A DNA stretch of 64,000 nt from Fluviicola chungangensis. Its GTDB lineage: Bacteria > Bacteroidota > Bacteroidia > Flavobacteriales_D > Crocinitomicaceae. Below the pieces are notes generated by a model, which was not told where the DNA came from, searched no databases, and saw only the letters and a program-made list of their open reading frames with translations. Shown here one piece after another: positions 34,389 through 43,808 of this stretch; the stretch's first letter is position 1, and the number at the start of each line of letters is the position of its first letter. The stretch spans positions 187,984-251,983 of the forward strand of contig NZ_VLPL01000001.1 in the NCBI RefSeq assembly GCF_007558725.1, read 5' to 3'. The position numbers and the translations under genes were made by a program.

Positions 34389-34889
34389 ATGAAGAAACTC
34401 ATTGCAGTCTTTGCATTTTTTTTCGTTCTGTTTTCAGTAAATGCTCACGAGTATTATTTTGCCTTTGGTGAAGTGGAATACAATGCGTCGACCAAAAAGC
34501 TGGAGATTACGCTGGAAATGAGTGCTCACGATGTGGAATTCGATATGAAACGATCCGGAACCAACCTGGACAAACACATCGAGGATCAGGTAAAGAACCA
34601 GGCTTTTAAAAAAAACTTGGAAACTTACCTGGCTCAAGGCTTTAAAATAAGCAATGGCGACCTGGCGCTTTCATTGACATTGATCGGATTCGATGTCTCA
34701 CCCAATGGAATGCTGTATGCTTACTTGGAAAGTGCCCCGGTGAAATTAGATACCAAATTGACGTTCTGCTTCAATCTCCTGATGGAATCCTTCCCGGATC
34801 AACAAAACAAAATCACCTTTATTCGAAATAACGAAAAACAAACAGCTGTATTTTTGCCCGCTAAACCTACAGAAGTCATAACCCTGTAA
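34389..34889 (+). CDS. DUF6702-family secreted protein
   Basis: 166 residues from the ATG at 34389 (MKKLIAVFAFFFVLFSVNAHEYYFA); upstream in-frame codons are ignored because the signal peptide starts here. HEYYFAFGEVEYN and LEITLEMSAHDVEFDM begin a beta-rich domain, matching the DUF6702 family that I recall next to M1 peptidases in Bacteroidetes. The M1 gene follows after 2 bp, so the pair is co-transcribed and probably works in the same exported proteolysis process. Confidence 0.75.
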   Translation: MKKLIAVFAFFFVLFSVNAHEYYFAFGEVEYNASTKKLEITLEMSAHDVEFDMKRSGTNLDKHIEDQVKNQAFKKNLETYLAQGFKISNGDLALSLTLIGFDVSPNGMLYAYLESAPVKLDTKLTFCFNLLMESFPDQQNKITFIRNNEKQTAVFLPAKPTEVITL

Positions 34890-34891
34890 TT

Positions 34892-37180
34892 ATGAAGAAA
34901 ACACTCTCTTTCTCACTTGTCCTTGCAGCGCTGAATGTTTCGGCACAAACGAAATTTGCTCAATTGGACGTGGAGCTTCCGACTCCGAATGAATACCGCA
35001 CGGCAGCCGGAGCACCCGGTCATGGATATTACCAGCAAAAAGCAGATTACAAAATGAACCTGACGCTGGATGATTCCAAACAAATGATTCGTGGAGAAGA
35101 AGTCATCACATACACCAATAATTCACCGGATGTACTGGAATATTTGTGGCTGCAGCTCGACCAGAATATTTTCAAACCGGATTCCGACAGCAAACTGATT
35201 GCGGTGGAGAAAATGGAAGATTTCCAGTCAATCAGGGATGTAGAACGAAAATTGATGACCTTTGAAGGTGGATTTAACATCGAAATGGTGACAACTGTAA
35301 ACGGAGAAAAAATGCATTATGCCATCAATAAAACCATGATGCGCATTGATCCGGCAAAACCTTTGGGACCGAAACAAAGTATTTCATTCCGGATCAAATG
35401 GTGGTACAATATCAATGATCGGATGAAATTCGGCGGAAGATCCGGGTATGAATATTTCGAAAAGGACAATAATTACCTGTATACGATCGCACAGTTCTTT
35501 CCTAGAATGTGCGTGTACAATGATGTGGAAGGCTGGCAGAACAAACAGTTTTTGGGGAAAGGAGAATTTACGCTTCCATTCGGGGATTACGAAGTTTCGA
35601 TCACTGTTCCGTCGGATCACATTGTTGCGGGGACCGGCGAATTGCAAAACGGATCCGCTGTTATGACAGCTGAACAAAAACAGCGCATGGAGAAAGCAAA
35701 GTCTTCAAATACTCCTGTTTTGATCGTAACACAGGCCGAAGCTGAAAATGCGGAAAAGAACAAAGCCACAACCACCAAAACATGGACGTTCAAAGCGAAG
35801 AATGTGCGTGATTTTGCATTCGCTACTTCCCGCAAATTCATGTGGGACGCGCAGAATACGGTCGTAAAAGGAAAGAATATCCTGTGTATGTCGTTTTACC
35901 CGAAAGAAGGAAACCCGCTTTGGGAGCGCTACTCCACTAAATTGGTTGCTCATACGATCCAAACCTATTCCAAATACACGATCGACTATCCGTATCCGGT
36001 TGCGATTTCTGTTCACTCCAATCAAATCGGTATGGAATACCCGATGATCTGTTTCAATGGAGGAAGACCAAATGAGGACGGAACGTATTCGGAACAAACC
36101 AAATATGGGATGTGGGGCGTGATTATTCACGAAGTCGGACACAACTTCTTCCCGATGATCATTAATTCCGATGAGCGTCAGTGGTCGTGGATGGATGAAG
36201 GCTTGAATACGTTTGTACAATACCTGACAGAACAGGAATGGGAACGCGGATATCCTTCCCGAAGAGGTCCGGCATACCTGATTACGGATTACATGCGTGG
36301 AGACAAGAAATACATTTCCCCGATCATGACCAATTCAGAATCCATCTGGCAATTTGGAAATAATGCTTACGGAAAACCGGCTACGGCTTTGAATATTCTG
36401 CGCGAAACGGTTATGGGAAGAGAATTGTTCGATTTTGCATTCAAAACGTATTGTGAGCGCTGGAAATTCAAACACCCTACTCCGGCAGATTTGTTCCGTA
36501 CCATGGAAGATGCATCCGGAGTGGACCTGGACTGGTTCTGGAGAGGCTGGTTCTACTCCACCGAATACGTGGACGTTTCATTGGATTATGTGAAGCATTT
36601 TGAGTTGAATTCGAACAATCCGGAAATAGAGAAAGCTGCAAATAAGCAAGCAGCTGATTCAAAACCGGAATTTATCGGCGATATCCGCAACCGCGAATCG
36701 ATCAAACAAACCGTAAATGAAAGAGATACCTTGATTGATGATTTCTATGCCAAGCGCAATGTATATGAAGTGGATCGTTTGGATAAGAAGGAATACGAAG
36801 AATTCCAGTCGAAACTAACCCCGGAACAAAAGAAATTACTGGATTCCAAAAAGCAATTCTATGAATTGTCCTTTACCAACAAAGGTGGTTTGGTGACTCC
36901 ATTAATTGTCCAGGCTAAGTTTGAAGACGGTTCAACACAAGAAATTCGTATTCCGGCTGAAATCTGGAAGATGGATGACATCACGGTTACCAAAGTCCTG
37001 ATCTTTGATAAACCGGTTGCTTCTTTCCAATTGGACCCATTCCTGGAAACAGCGGATTGTGATGTGAATAACAACTCCTTTCCTCCTGCTTCCAAACCAA
37101 CACGTTTCCAGTTGTTCCAGCAAAAACAAAGCAACGAAAACCCGATGCAGCGCCAGAAGCGTTTGGAGAGCGGAAATTAA
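34892..37180 (+). CDS. M1-family metallopeptidase (aminopeptidase N-like), secreted
   Basis: 762 residues with a signal peptide (LSFSLVLAALNVSAQ). N-terminal beta domain (VITYTNNSPDVLEYLWLQLDQN), substrate-anchoring motif variant IGMEYPMIC where aminopeptidases have GAMEN, and the zinc motif HEVGHNFFPMIINSDERQWSWMDEGL (HExxH near 412, third ligand Glu 19 residues on). The C-terminal third includes a long charged helix and a beta domain. It is a periplasmic or surface peptidase. Starts 2 bp after the DUF6702 gene. Confidence 0.92.
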   Translation: MKKTLSFSLVLAALNVSAQTKFAQLDVELPTPNEYRTAAGAPGHGYYQQKADYKMNLTLDDSKQMIRGEEVITYTNNSPDVLEYLWLQLDQNIFKPDSDSKLIAVEKMEDFQSIRDVERKLMTFEGGFNIEMVTTVNGEKMHYAINKTMMRIDPAKPLGPKQSISFRIKWWYNINDRMKFGGRSGYEYFEKDNNYLYTIAQFFPRMCVYNDVEGWQNKQFLGKGEFTLPFGDYEVSITVPSDHIVAGTGELQNGSAVMTAEQKQRMEKAKSSNTPVLIVTQAEAENAEKNKATTTKTWTFKAKNVRDFAFATSRKFMWDAQNTVVKGKNILCMSFYPKEGNPLWERYSTKLVAHTIQTYSKYTIDYPYPVAISVHSNQIGMEYPMICFNGGRPNEDGTYSEQTKYGMWGVIIHEVGHNFFPMIINSDERQWSWMDEGLNTFVQYLTEQEWERGYPSRRGPAYLITDYMRGDKKYISPIMTNSESIWQFGNNAYGKPATALNILRETVMGRELFDFAFKTYCERWKFKHPTPADLFRTMEDASGVDLDWFWRGWFYSTEYVDVSLDYVKHFELNSNNPEIEKAANKQAADSKPEFIGDIRNRESIKQTVNERDTLIDDFYAKRNVYEVDRLDKKEYEEFQSKLTPEQKKLLDSKKQFYELSFTNKGGLVTPLIVQAKFEDGSTQEIRIPAEIWKMDDITVTKVLIFDKPVASFQLDPFLETADCDVNNNSFPPASKPTRFQLFQQKQSNENPMQRQKRLESGN

Positions 37181-37240
37181 TTTAAACTGGAGGCGACTGA
37201 GCTGGTAACTGAGCGAAATCACCATTTTAACTCTTAACTT

Positions 37241-37411
37241 TTGAGCGTTTTAAACCTTTCAAATTCCTCGGCTTGGCCCAAAGACGAAGAAACTTACAAC
37301 GTTACTCCGTCTTTCATTTCAAGTGTTCCGCTTCCCATACTCATCTTGATGGGATTAGTATTAATTGGAATGCTGCTTGTTTGGTGGAAATCGAAAAGGG
37401 ATAAGAAGTAA
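37241..37411 (+). CDS. Possible small single-span membrane protein (TTG start)
   Basis: An open frame of 56 codons between an in-frame stop at 37235 and TAA at 37409. With the TTG at 37241 as start it reads (M)SVLNLSNSSAWPKDEETYNV, then a membrane helix LPILILMGLVLIGMLLVWW and a basic tail KSKRDKK, the normal positive-inside end of a single-span protein. The stop is 4 bp from the ATG of the FMN reductase gene, so it could be the first gene of that unit. Not provable without conservation; there is no ATG. Confidence 0.4.
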   Translation: MSVLNLSNSSAWPKDEETYNVTPSFISSVPLPILILMGLVLIGMLLVWWKSKRDKK

Positions 37412-37415
37412 GCTT

Positions 37416-37958
37416 ATGAAAACAATTCTCGCCATCATCGGTAGCGCAAGCGAGAGTTCTTCCAATAGGCAGTTGGTTGAATTCCTTGCAGCTTCCACTA
37501 AGATCGAATTCAACTGGATTGTTTTTAACGAATTAAAATCCCTTCCGCATTTTGATCCCGAACTATCTGTGAATAATACACCGCAGGAAATAGTAGCTTT
37601 TCGGGCATTGATCGACCAGGCAGACGGAGTCATTATCTGCACTCCCGAATACGTCTTCAGCATTCCGTCCGGTTTAAAGAATGCGATTGAATGGTGCGTT
37701 TCCACAACCATTTTCTCCAATAAACCTTGTGGTTTAATTACAGCTTCTGCTCAGGGAGAAAAAGGGCACGAAGAGTTGCAGTTATTGATGAAGACCTTAA
37801 TGGCCCAATTTACGGATGAAACTGCCTTGTTGATTTCCGGAATTAAAGGGAAAATTCAGCAGGACAATATCAACCCCCAAACCCGTTACGAACTCGAGCG
37901 GTTTCTCACCTCTTTTACTTCATTGTTGGCTTTATCCGATAATTTAGGTGACTTTTAA
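37416..37958 (+). CDS. NADPH-dependent FMN reductase family protein
   Basis: 180 residues from the ATG at 37416 (MKTILAIIGSASESSSNRQLV). The flavodoxin-like fold is shown by IIGSASESSSNRQL (phosphate loop) and VIICTPEYVFSIPSGLKNAIEWC, the FMN-binding loop with the usual PEY pattern. It reduces flavin or quinones/azo dyes with NAD(P)H in the cytosol. It follows the possible small membrane protein by 4 bp. Confidence 0.9.
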   Translation: MKTILAIIGSASESSSNRQLVEFLAASTKIEFNWIVFNELKSLPHFDPELSVNNTPQEIVAFRALIDQADGVIICTPEYVFSIPSGLKNAIEWCVSTTIFSNKPCGLITASAQGEKGHEELQLLMKTLMAQFTDETALLISGIKGKIQQDNINPQTRYELERFLTSFTSLLALSDNLGDF

Positions 37959-38407
37959 GTATTGGCTGATTCTTGACGGAACCGCTTCTTCTATTAAAAA
38001 AAGCACCCCGAATTTAAGTTGGTTAAGCAAATTGTGAAATGCATGTTATGCAAGTATTTGCTTTCTGAAAAAAGGTTGAGAATCTGTGTTTTAATATCTG
38101 TTTTAACGAAAAAAATAACAACCGGTAAACAGGCACTGATTTCTTTTTTATCACCTTATTTAAATCAAAAATCAGTCCAGAATTTTTAAGTTCAACACAT
38201 TTTAAACGGAATACCCCCCTACTACTTCAATTTTCATAAGTCTAAATCGATTTTTTCGTTTTTGTTAAATCATTGAAAATTAATATTGATTGGAAGCTTT
38301 GAGAAAACTTAAAGCACTGTTATTGTTGGCTTTAAACCTTTAAAATCAGTTGGTTGTAACTTTACTTCGGTTTCGAAACCATCTATTCACTTTAATAAAT
38401 TTCAATT
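37959..38407. other. Long intergenic/leader region before a T9SS cargo gene
   Basis: 449 bp without a supported gene. It is AT-rich, contains a C-run (about 38213-38219) and, close to the downstream gene, a perfect 12-bp palindrome GGTTTCGAAACC (38369-38380) and a TAACTTTA box (38357-38364) that may be the -7 element. Long leaders are usual for highly expressed secreted proteins; nothing else recognisable. Confidence 0.4.
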
Positions 38408-40354
38408 ATGAAGAAGAGAAACACAGTAGTAAGATCACTATTTACAATGAGTGTACTGGCACTCACAGGATTTGTCGCTAACGGACAATTATTGGAAACT
38501 ATGGGGACTGCAGGAAGCGGTACTCAGACAATCAGCGCAAGAGAAGCGGCGGGAAATTTCGATTTGACAGCACTTACATACACAGGTACTGCAGATATGA
38601 GAACAACCACTCCTTCTACCGGTTACACAGGAGCATCCGGAAGTTATAATTCCCTGATACAAGCGCAGGAGATTTTTGAAATGCAGGGAGTGAATGCAGC
38701 AGGTTGCCAGGCAAAAGATTCGATTTTCTTCGGATTATACAAAAACACGAACGCTTCTACCGGGATCGATTTCCTGGTACTGGAATACAGTGTTGACAAC
38801 GGGGCAAACTGGACAGGAATTACATTCCCGGCTTTACCAACGGGAACAGGAACATCCAAGTGGTATCGGGTTGGAGCGGAATTGCCTGCAGCAACTTATG
38901 CAGCGAACTTACGCATTCGTTTCAGAAGCACATTGGTTGGTACTTCGTCTTCCAACCCACAGTTCAGAATCGATGACATCGCATTTACCTGCGGATCAAC
39001 AACTTCCTGTGGAGAACCGACTGTATCCATCAATACTTCGGGAGCGACTGTGTTGTGTGCCGGAGCGACTATGCCGCAATTGACTTCAACAACGGGAATC
39101 ATCGATCCGTTCTACCAATGGTATAATCAGGATGGGGCAATCGCAGGAGCTGACCTGGATGTTTACACACCGGCAAGTTCAGGAACTTACCATGTAGTAG
39201 TGAGCAGCGAAGACGGATGTGAAGCTGTTTCTGAAGATGTGTATGTATTAGTTTACCCGCAGGTAGAATATTGCCCGATCACGCTGGAAGGATGTGAAGG
39301 AAAAGAAGTAGAGGCTTGCGCGAAGGTAAAAGCTCCCGATTTATTTTTCTCTCAATACTTAGAAGGAAGCGGATTCAACAAATACGTAGAGATTTACAAC
39401 GGAACATGTGCTGACATCAATTTAGCAGGGTATGAATTACAGGCGTTCCACAATGGAGCATCATTTGCCGGAGCACCAACTTTCACTATTGCACTTTCAG
39501 GAACTATTACTGCAGGAGGAACAATTGTAATTGCGCACCCGTCTGCAACGGCTTGGGGTGGTACACCGAACATTTTCTCTGCAAACCTGCAGTTTAACGG
39601 TGACGATGCGTTGGTATTGTACAACGGAAATACTTCTTCTGTAGCAGACATCTTTGGTTCTGTAGGAAACGATCCGGGATCAAACTGGAGAGACAGCGAT
39701 TCCACAAGCGCTACTTTCGGATGGTCTACTGAAAACAAAACATTGGTGCGTAAAGCATGTGTTTACTCTGGTATTACTGTAAATCCGGCTTTACCTGGAT
39801 TCGAAGGTTTCCCTACGTTGATTACTGAATGGGATACACTTTCTCAGGATGATGTTACAGGTTTGGGAACGCATGTTTTCGGAGCTTCTTCTTACAGCTA
39901 CAGTGTTGCTTCCGGTGATGCATTTATAACAGGTACAGGCGATAATTGCGCTACCGTTGAAATCGGATCTGTTAATTCTGTGATTAACGTTATCGGAACG
40001 TTCTGTACGTTCAACAACTGTAACGCAACTCCTGGGCAGATCAATGTAAACGTAAATTGTGCTGAAGGTCGTGCACTAAAAACAAGTTCCACCACTCCTG
40101 CAGCTGATTTGTATCCGAACCCAACTACAGGTTCAGTAATGATCAATTTCAACACAACTTCTGAGGAAGAAGTTTCCATCGTATTGTTTGATCTTTCAGG
40201 AAAAGAGCAACTAACTATCCAAAACGGATTGTTGAAAAAAGGAATTCACAGAATGCAGGCTGACTTGTCAGCACTTGCTCCTGGAACATACCTTATCCGA
40301 ATTGCTTCTGCTTCTGAAAACCAAACACTTCGTGTGGTTAAATCAGAAAAATAA
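38408..40354 (+). CDS. T9SS cargo protein with lamin-tail domain
   Basis: 648 residues. Signal peptide (LALTGFVANGQ), then a jelly-roll-like N-terminal domain (to about 195), an Ig/PKD-like segment with Cys pairs (QWYNQDGAIAGADLD), a lamin-tail domain (SQYLEGSGFNKYVEIYNG through LVLYNGNTSSVADIFGSVG, about 318-430) and a C-terminal type A sorting domain (DLYPNPTTGSVMI ... GTYLIRI, about 570-648). The protein is exported by the type IX system and fixed to or released from the surface. Rich in Thr, Ser and Gly. Related by layout to the following gene. Confidence 0.9.
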   Translation: MKKRNTVVRSLFTMSVLALTGFVANGQLLETMGTAGSGTQTISAREAAGNFDLTALTYTGTADMRTTTPSTGYTGASGSYNSLIQAQEIFEMQGVNAAGCQAKDSIFFGLYKNTNASTGIDFLVLEYSVDNGANWTGITFPALPTGTGTSKWYRVGAELPAATYAANLRIRFRSTLVGTSSSNPQFRIDDIAFTCGSTTSCGEPTVSINTSGATVLCAGATMPQLTSTTGIIDPFYQWYNQDGAIAGADLDVYTPASSGTYHVVVSSEDGCEAVSEDVYVLVYPQVEYCPITLEGCEGKEVEACAKVKAPDLFFSQYLEGSGFNKYVEIYNGTCADINLAGYELQAFHNGASFAGAPTFTIALSGTITAGGTIVIAHPSATAWGGTPNIFSANLQFNGDDALVLYNGNTSSVADIFGSVGNDPGSNWRDSDSTSATFGWSTENKTLVRKACVYSGITVNPALPGFEGFPTLITEWDTLSQDDVTGLGTHVFGASSYSYSVASGDAFITGTGDNCATVEIGSVNSVINVIGTFCTFNNCNATPGQINVNVNCAEGRALKTSSTTPAADLYPNPTTGSVMINFNTTSEEEVSIVLFDLSGKEQLTIQNGLLKKGIHRMQADLSALAPGTYLIRIASASENQTLRVVKSEK

Positions 40355-40373
40355 GAATTTCAATTCTTACAGG

Positions 40374-40408
40374 AAGAGTCCTTCTGTTTCGGCAGAAGGG
40401 CTCTTTTA
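40374..40408 (+). terminator. Intrinsic terminator
   Basis: AAGAGTCCTTCTG (40374-40386) pairs with CAGAAGGGCTCTT (40393-40405) apart from one G-U, with a TTTCGG loop and T-run following. It ends the T9SS cargo gene. Confidence 0.8.
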
Positions 40409-40426
40409 AACATTTATAACGTAAAC

Positions 40427-42304
40427 ATGAAAAAAAAATCAGTACTTATTTTAGCAGCTGCTTTTAGCCTGGGATTAAATACCGCAAAAGCGCAAACACC
40501 TTTCAATCCGACAATTTATTCGGGATGGCTAACCACTCCGGATAATTATTTTGCAAACCTTCCGGCTGGATCCGGGGTTACTTTCGATCAGCCCCGAAGA
40601 GGTTCAGGAAACCAGTTTTCCACTTCTGCGGACGGGATTAATTCCGGTCAATGGCAGAATACTTCTGCTGCAGATGCAATTGCGGCGAATCGCTATTTCG
40701 CATTCTCGGTCATAGCAAATTCAACAACTTCGTTCCAGGTCGACAGTCTTTTGTTGATCCTTGGAAGAACAGGTGCAGGTCCCGATTCATGCATCCTTCA
40801 ATATAAATCTCCCGCTACCGGCTACGCATTTGTGCCTGTTGCTCCAAATACTTATACAATTTTAAATCCCACAACCGCCCCTACTACTTCTATTACAATT
40901 ACTCCTGCTTCACCGTTAATGGTTTCGGCTTCTGACAGCATTGTTTTCCGCTTGGTAGCATGGCATGCCAGCAGTTCATTGGGGAAAATGAGAATCGTCA
41001 ATGGCACGGAAATTTACGGCAGCTCGCTCACAGCGCCAATTAATACGATTGAGGCCCCGGTTGTGCAAACAACAAATGCACTGTGTGTTTCAGCTATTAA
41101 AGGTGACAGTGTAGAGATAACGTTTAATGCTGTTGGGACATTTAATCCCGGTAATACTTATTCACTTGAGTTATCAGATGCAGCGGGCTCATTTGCTGCA
41201 CCTGTAACAATTGGCTCATTGAACAGTCAGTTGAATGGCGGTACGATTTACGGATTCATTCCTGCCGGAACTTTAAATGCCTCTTATCGCTTACGTGTAA
41301 GATCGAGTAATCCTCCGGTAAATGGCCTGGACACAACGAATCTGCTTGTGAATCCGGGGATCAGTTTAAGTGCTTCAATCCTTCAACCTGATTGTCCTGA
41401 CAGCCTTGGAGCAATTGATCTGACTATTTCCGGTGGGTCGGGAACGCTTCAATACAATTGGTCAGGCGGACAAACGACAGAAGACGTTACTGACCTTTCA
41501 GCCGGAAATGTGGATGTTTTGGTAACGGATGCAATTGGCTGTTCGGCGGATTCTTCCTTCCAGGTGGTTTCAGTTCCGGCATTTAGTATCGTTGAGTCCA
41601 TTACAAATGCGCTTTGTCATTCCGGAAATGAAGGAGAAATCACTGTTGCTGTAACCGGTGCAACTGCTCCGTATACGATTTCCTGGACCGGAAATGGAAT
41701 CAATCAAACCGGTCTGACAGCTTCGGGTCTTACGGCTGGAAACTATAATCTTTTTATTTCTGATGCGAACAACTGTCATTATAGCGATACTTACACAGTT
41801 TCTGAGCCTTCCTCAATAATGGTTGCTGCGGTCATTACAAATGCCACGTGTGCTTCCTGCAACGGAACAATCAGTTTAACTGTTAGCGGTGGAAATGCTC
41901 CTTACGCATACGAATGGGCAAATAATACGACTTTGAGCCAAATCACAGCAGTTCCGGGAACCTATTGTGTGGATATTTCAGATGCAAACAGTTGTATAAT
42001 AGATAGTTGTTTTGTTATCTCTTCTGCGGCAGGCATCGAAACTTCCGATCAACTGATGTTGAGTGTTTTCCCTAATCCGGCTTCAGAATTCGTTCAAATT
42101 CAGTTTTCAGACGGTCTAAACGGTGTTTCGAAGAATGTTTCAATTGCAGATTTAAGCGGCAAAATCATTTACAGTGCTGATCTTCCGGGGGAAATGAATC
42201 TTTTGGAGATTCCTGTAAATCATTGGTCAAACGGAACATATACTTATCGGATCAACGCAGAAAACAACCTTCCTGTATCAGGAAGAATGGTTATTTCTCA
42301 TTGA
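40427..42304 (+). CDS. T9SS cargo protein with SprB-like repeats
   Basis: 625 residues. Signal peptide (ILAAAFSLGLNTAKAQ), an N-terminal beta domain similar in layout to the preceding cargo protein, and from about 315 three SprB-type repeats recognised by ISGGSGTLQYNWSGG, VTGATAPYTISWTGNG and VSGGNAPYAYEWANN, each ending in a D-x-x-G/N-C pattern (DAIGCSADSSF). The C-terminal type A sorting domain starts at LSVFPNPASEFVQIQF. SprB-like proteins act in surface adhesion or gliding; this short one could be an adhesin. Confidence 0.88.
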   Translation: MKKKSVLILAAAFSLGLNTAKAQTPFNPTIYSGWLTTPDNYFANLPAGSGVTFDQPRRGSGNQFSTSADGINSGQWQNTSAADAIAANRYFAFSVIANSTTSFQVDSLLLILGRTGAGPDSCILQYKSPATGYAFVPVAPNTYTILNPTTAPTTSITITPASPLMVSASDSIVFRLVAWHASSSLGKMRIVNGTEIYGSSLTAPINTIEAPVVQTTNALCVSAIKGDSVEITFNAVGTFNPGNTYSLELSDAAGSFAAPVTIGSLNSQLNGGTIYGFIPAGTLNASYRLRVRSSNPPVNGLDTTNLLVNPGISLSASILQPDCPDSLGAIDLTISGGSGTLQYNWSGGQTTEDVTDLSAGNVDVLVTDAIGCSADSSFQVVSVPAFSIVESITNALCHSGNEGEITVAVTGATAPYTISWTGNGINQTGLTASGLTAGNYNLFISDANNCHYSDTYTVSEPSSIMVAAVITNATCASCNGTISLTVSGGNAPYAYEWANNTTLSQITAVPGTYCVDISDANSCIIDSCFVISSAAGIETSDQLMLSVFPNPASEFVQIQFSDGLNGVSKNVSIADLSGKIIYSADLPGEMNLLEIPVNHWSNGTYTYRINAENNLPVSGRMVISH

Positions 42305-42328
42305 TTATAAATCTGTTAGGTGCGACTT

Positions 42329-42359
42329 GGGCGTTCCACTTATGTGGAACGCCCTTTTT
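42329..42359 (+). terminator. Intrinsic terminator
   Basis: GGGCGTTCCAC-TTAT-GTGGAACGCCC (42329-42354), a perfect 11-bp stem followed by TTTTTA. Ends the SprB-repeat gene. Confidence 0.9.
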
Positions 42360-42428
42360 ATTTTATTAAAATGCGTTAATTTCGTTCTCAATAGAATGGA
42401 GTTTCGTTGAAATAGATATATTCGTCCA

Positions 42429-43211
42429 ATGAAACCTTTTTGCCTGGTCATAACCTGTTTACTTATGAGCGTGTTTTCTTTTGGAAGAGACATTATTTAC
42501 CTGCAATCCGGATCACAGCCTAAAAGTGAGCGTGAAGCAATTGTTATTCTAGCAGGATTGGGATCCAAAGTACATAATGAACGTAAAATAGCTCAATATT
42601 TCAAACACAAGGGATACGATATTTATCAGCCATCTTACATCTATCGAAAAGGCATTGATAAAGGTGTTGATAAATTGGAGCGTTTTTCCGAAGATCACGA
42701 CCTGAATTCCTACAAAAAAGTCCATTTTTTCTGTTATATCATCGGTAGCTGGACATTTAACCGTTGGTTTCAAAGAATGAATTTAACAAACATTGAAACA
42801 GTTGTTTACGATAGAAGCCCCTTGCAGGAGCGTGCACCTTATGTCTTGATGAAAGACAGTAAATTCATTGCTCAATTGGTAATTGGCGATGTCAATCACG
42901 AACTGGCAACCACTCCTTATCCGCCGATAACAAATTTTAAAGGAAAAATCGGATTGCTTATTGAAACAGTTCCGACGAAATTAATCCTGAGGCATCAAAA
43001 AACAGCAAGTTCCCTGGGCCCGGTCAAGTGGTCTGTGGATTCCCTGGGCCAGGAATACTCCGATTACTTCTATGCTCCGGTAAACCACGATGAAATGTAT
43101 ACAAACATCGAAAAAGTCGGTACTGAAGTGTTGAATTTTATCAAAACCGGCAATTTTGGAACGAAGGTAAACCGGATTGCTCCGGACCATGATCCTTTAA
43201 CAAAGAATTAG
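42429..43211 (+). CDS. Alpha/beta-hydrolase-like protein lacking a recognisable GxSxG
   Basis: 260 residues. An N-terminal signal-like segment (CLVITCLLMSVFSFG) is followed by EAIVILAGLGSKVHNERKIAQYFKHKGYDIYQPSY, the usual opening of an alpha/beta hydrolase. Where the nucleophile elbow is expected after VHFF the sequence reads CYIIGSW instead of GxSxG, and a late His (VNHDEMY) is present. It may be a non-catalytic or atypical member. The next gene, a YnbA-like CDP-alcohol phosphatidyltransferase, starts 4 bp downstream. The comparable E. coli ynb locus also carries a hydrolase gene, as I recall. Confidence 0.65.
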   Translation: MKPFCLVITCLLMSVFSFGRDIIYLQSGSQPKSEREAIVILAGLGSKVHNERKIAQYFKHKGYDIYQPSYIYRKGIDKGVDKLERFSEDHDLNSYKKVHFFCYIIGSWTFNRWFQRMNLTNIETVVYDRSPLQERAPYVLMKDSKFIAQLVIGDVNHELATTPYPPITNFKGKIGLLIETVPTKLILRHQKTASSLGPVKWSVDSLGQEYSDYFYAPVNHDEMYTNIEKVGTEVLNFIKTGNFGTKVNRIAPDHDPLTKN

Positions 43212-43214
43212 CGC

Positions 43215-43808
43215 ATGATCTCGATCTACAACATAAAGCCCAAATTCCAGCAGCTTCTGCGTCCGGTACTAACCAATTTATACAAAATGGGTGTTACTGC
43301 CAACGGAATTACCTGGTCGGCAATTGTCCTTTCTTTTGTTGTAGGTGGATTGTTCTATTGGAAACCATCCGGGTTTATGCTGATTGTTCTGCCTGCTTCA
43401 TTACTGGTAAGAATGGCTCTAAACGCTTTGGATGGCATGATGGCACGCGAATACAACATGCAGAGCAAAAAAGGAGAATTACTGAACGAATTGGGAGATA
43501 TCCTGGCTGATATCGCAATGTTTCTGCCATTGGTATTGCTTCCCGGATTACATCCTTTGGTTTTGTTTGGATTTGTGATCCTGGGAGTCGTGAATGAATT
43601 TACGGGAGTTTTGGCAAAGGCAATAAATGGCGAGCGTCGTTACGACGGTCCGATGGGAAAAAGCGACCGGGCTTTGTTGGTCGGATTAACACTCCTCCTG
43701 CTCTATTTCTTCCCTGAAATAAAAACAGCATTGAATTATATTTTCGGTGCAGGTAGTTTGTTGTTGCTTATAAGTACAGCCGTTCGAATTAAAAAGACAC
43801 TTCCATGA
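43215..43808 (+). CDS. ynbA: CDP-alcohol phosphatidyltransferase, YnbA-like
   Basis: 197 residues with several membrane helices. The start ISIYNIKPKFQQLLRPVLTNLY and VTANGIT resemble E. coli YnbA as I remember it. The CDP-alcohol signature is present but modified: NALDGMMAREY ... KKGELLNELGDILAD, with Asn at the first and third Asp positions of the D-x2-D-G-x2-A-R-x8-G-x3-D-x3-D pattern. The first departure is shared by YnbA in my recollection. The enzyme would transfer a phosphatidyl group from CDP-diacylglycerol to an unknown alcohol in the inner membrane. It overlaps the CdsA/YnbB-like gene by 4 bp. Confidence 0.85.
   Translation: MISIYNIKPKFQQLLRPVLTNLYKMGVTANGITWSAIVLSFVVGGLFYWKPSGFMLIVLPASLLVRMALNALDGMMAREYNMQSKKGELLNELGDILADIAMFLPLVLLPGLHPLVLFGFVILGVVNEFTGVLAKAINGERRYDGPMGKSDRALLVGLTLLLLYFFPEIKTALNYIFGAGSLLLLISTAVRIKKTLP

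Noticed and set aside
35705-36220. 171-codon minus-strand frame inside the M1 peptidase gene
   Set aside because: Antisense to the zinc-binding region; no independent evidence.
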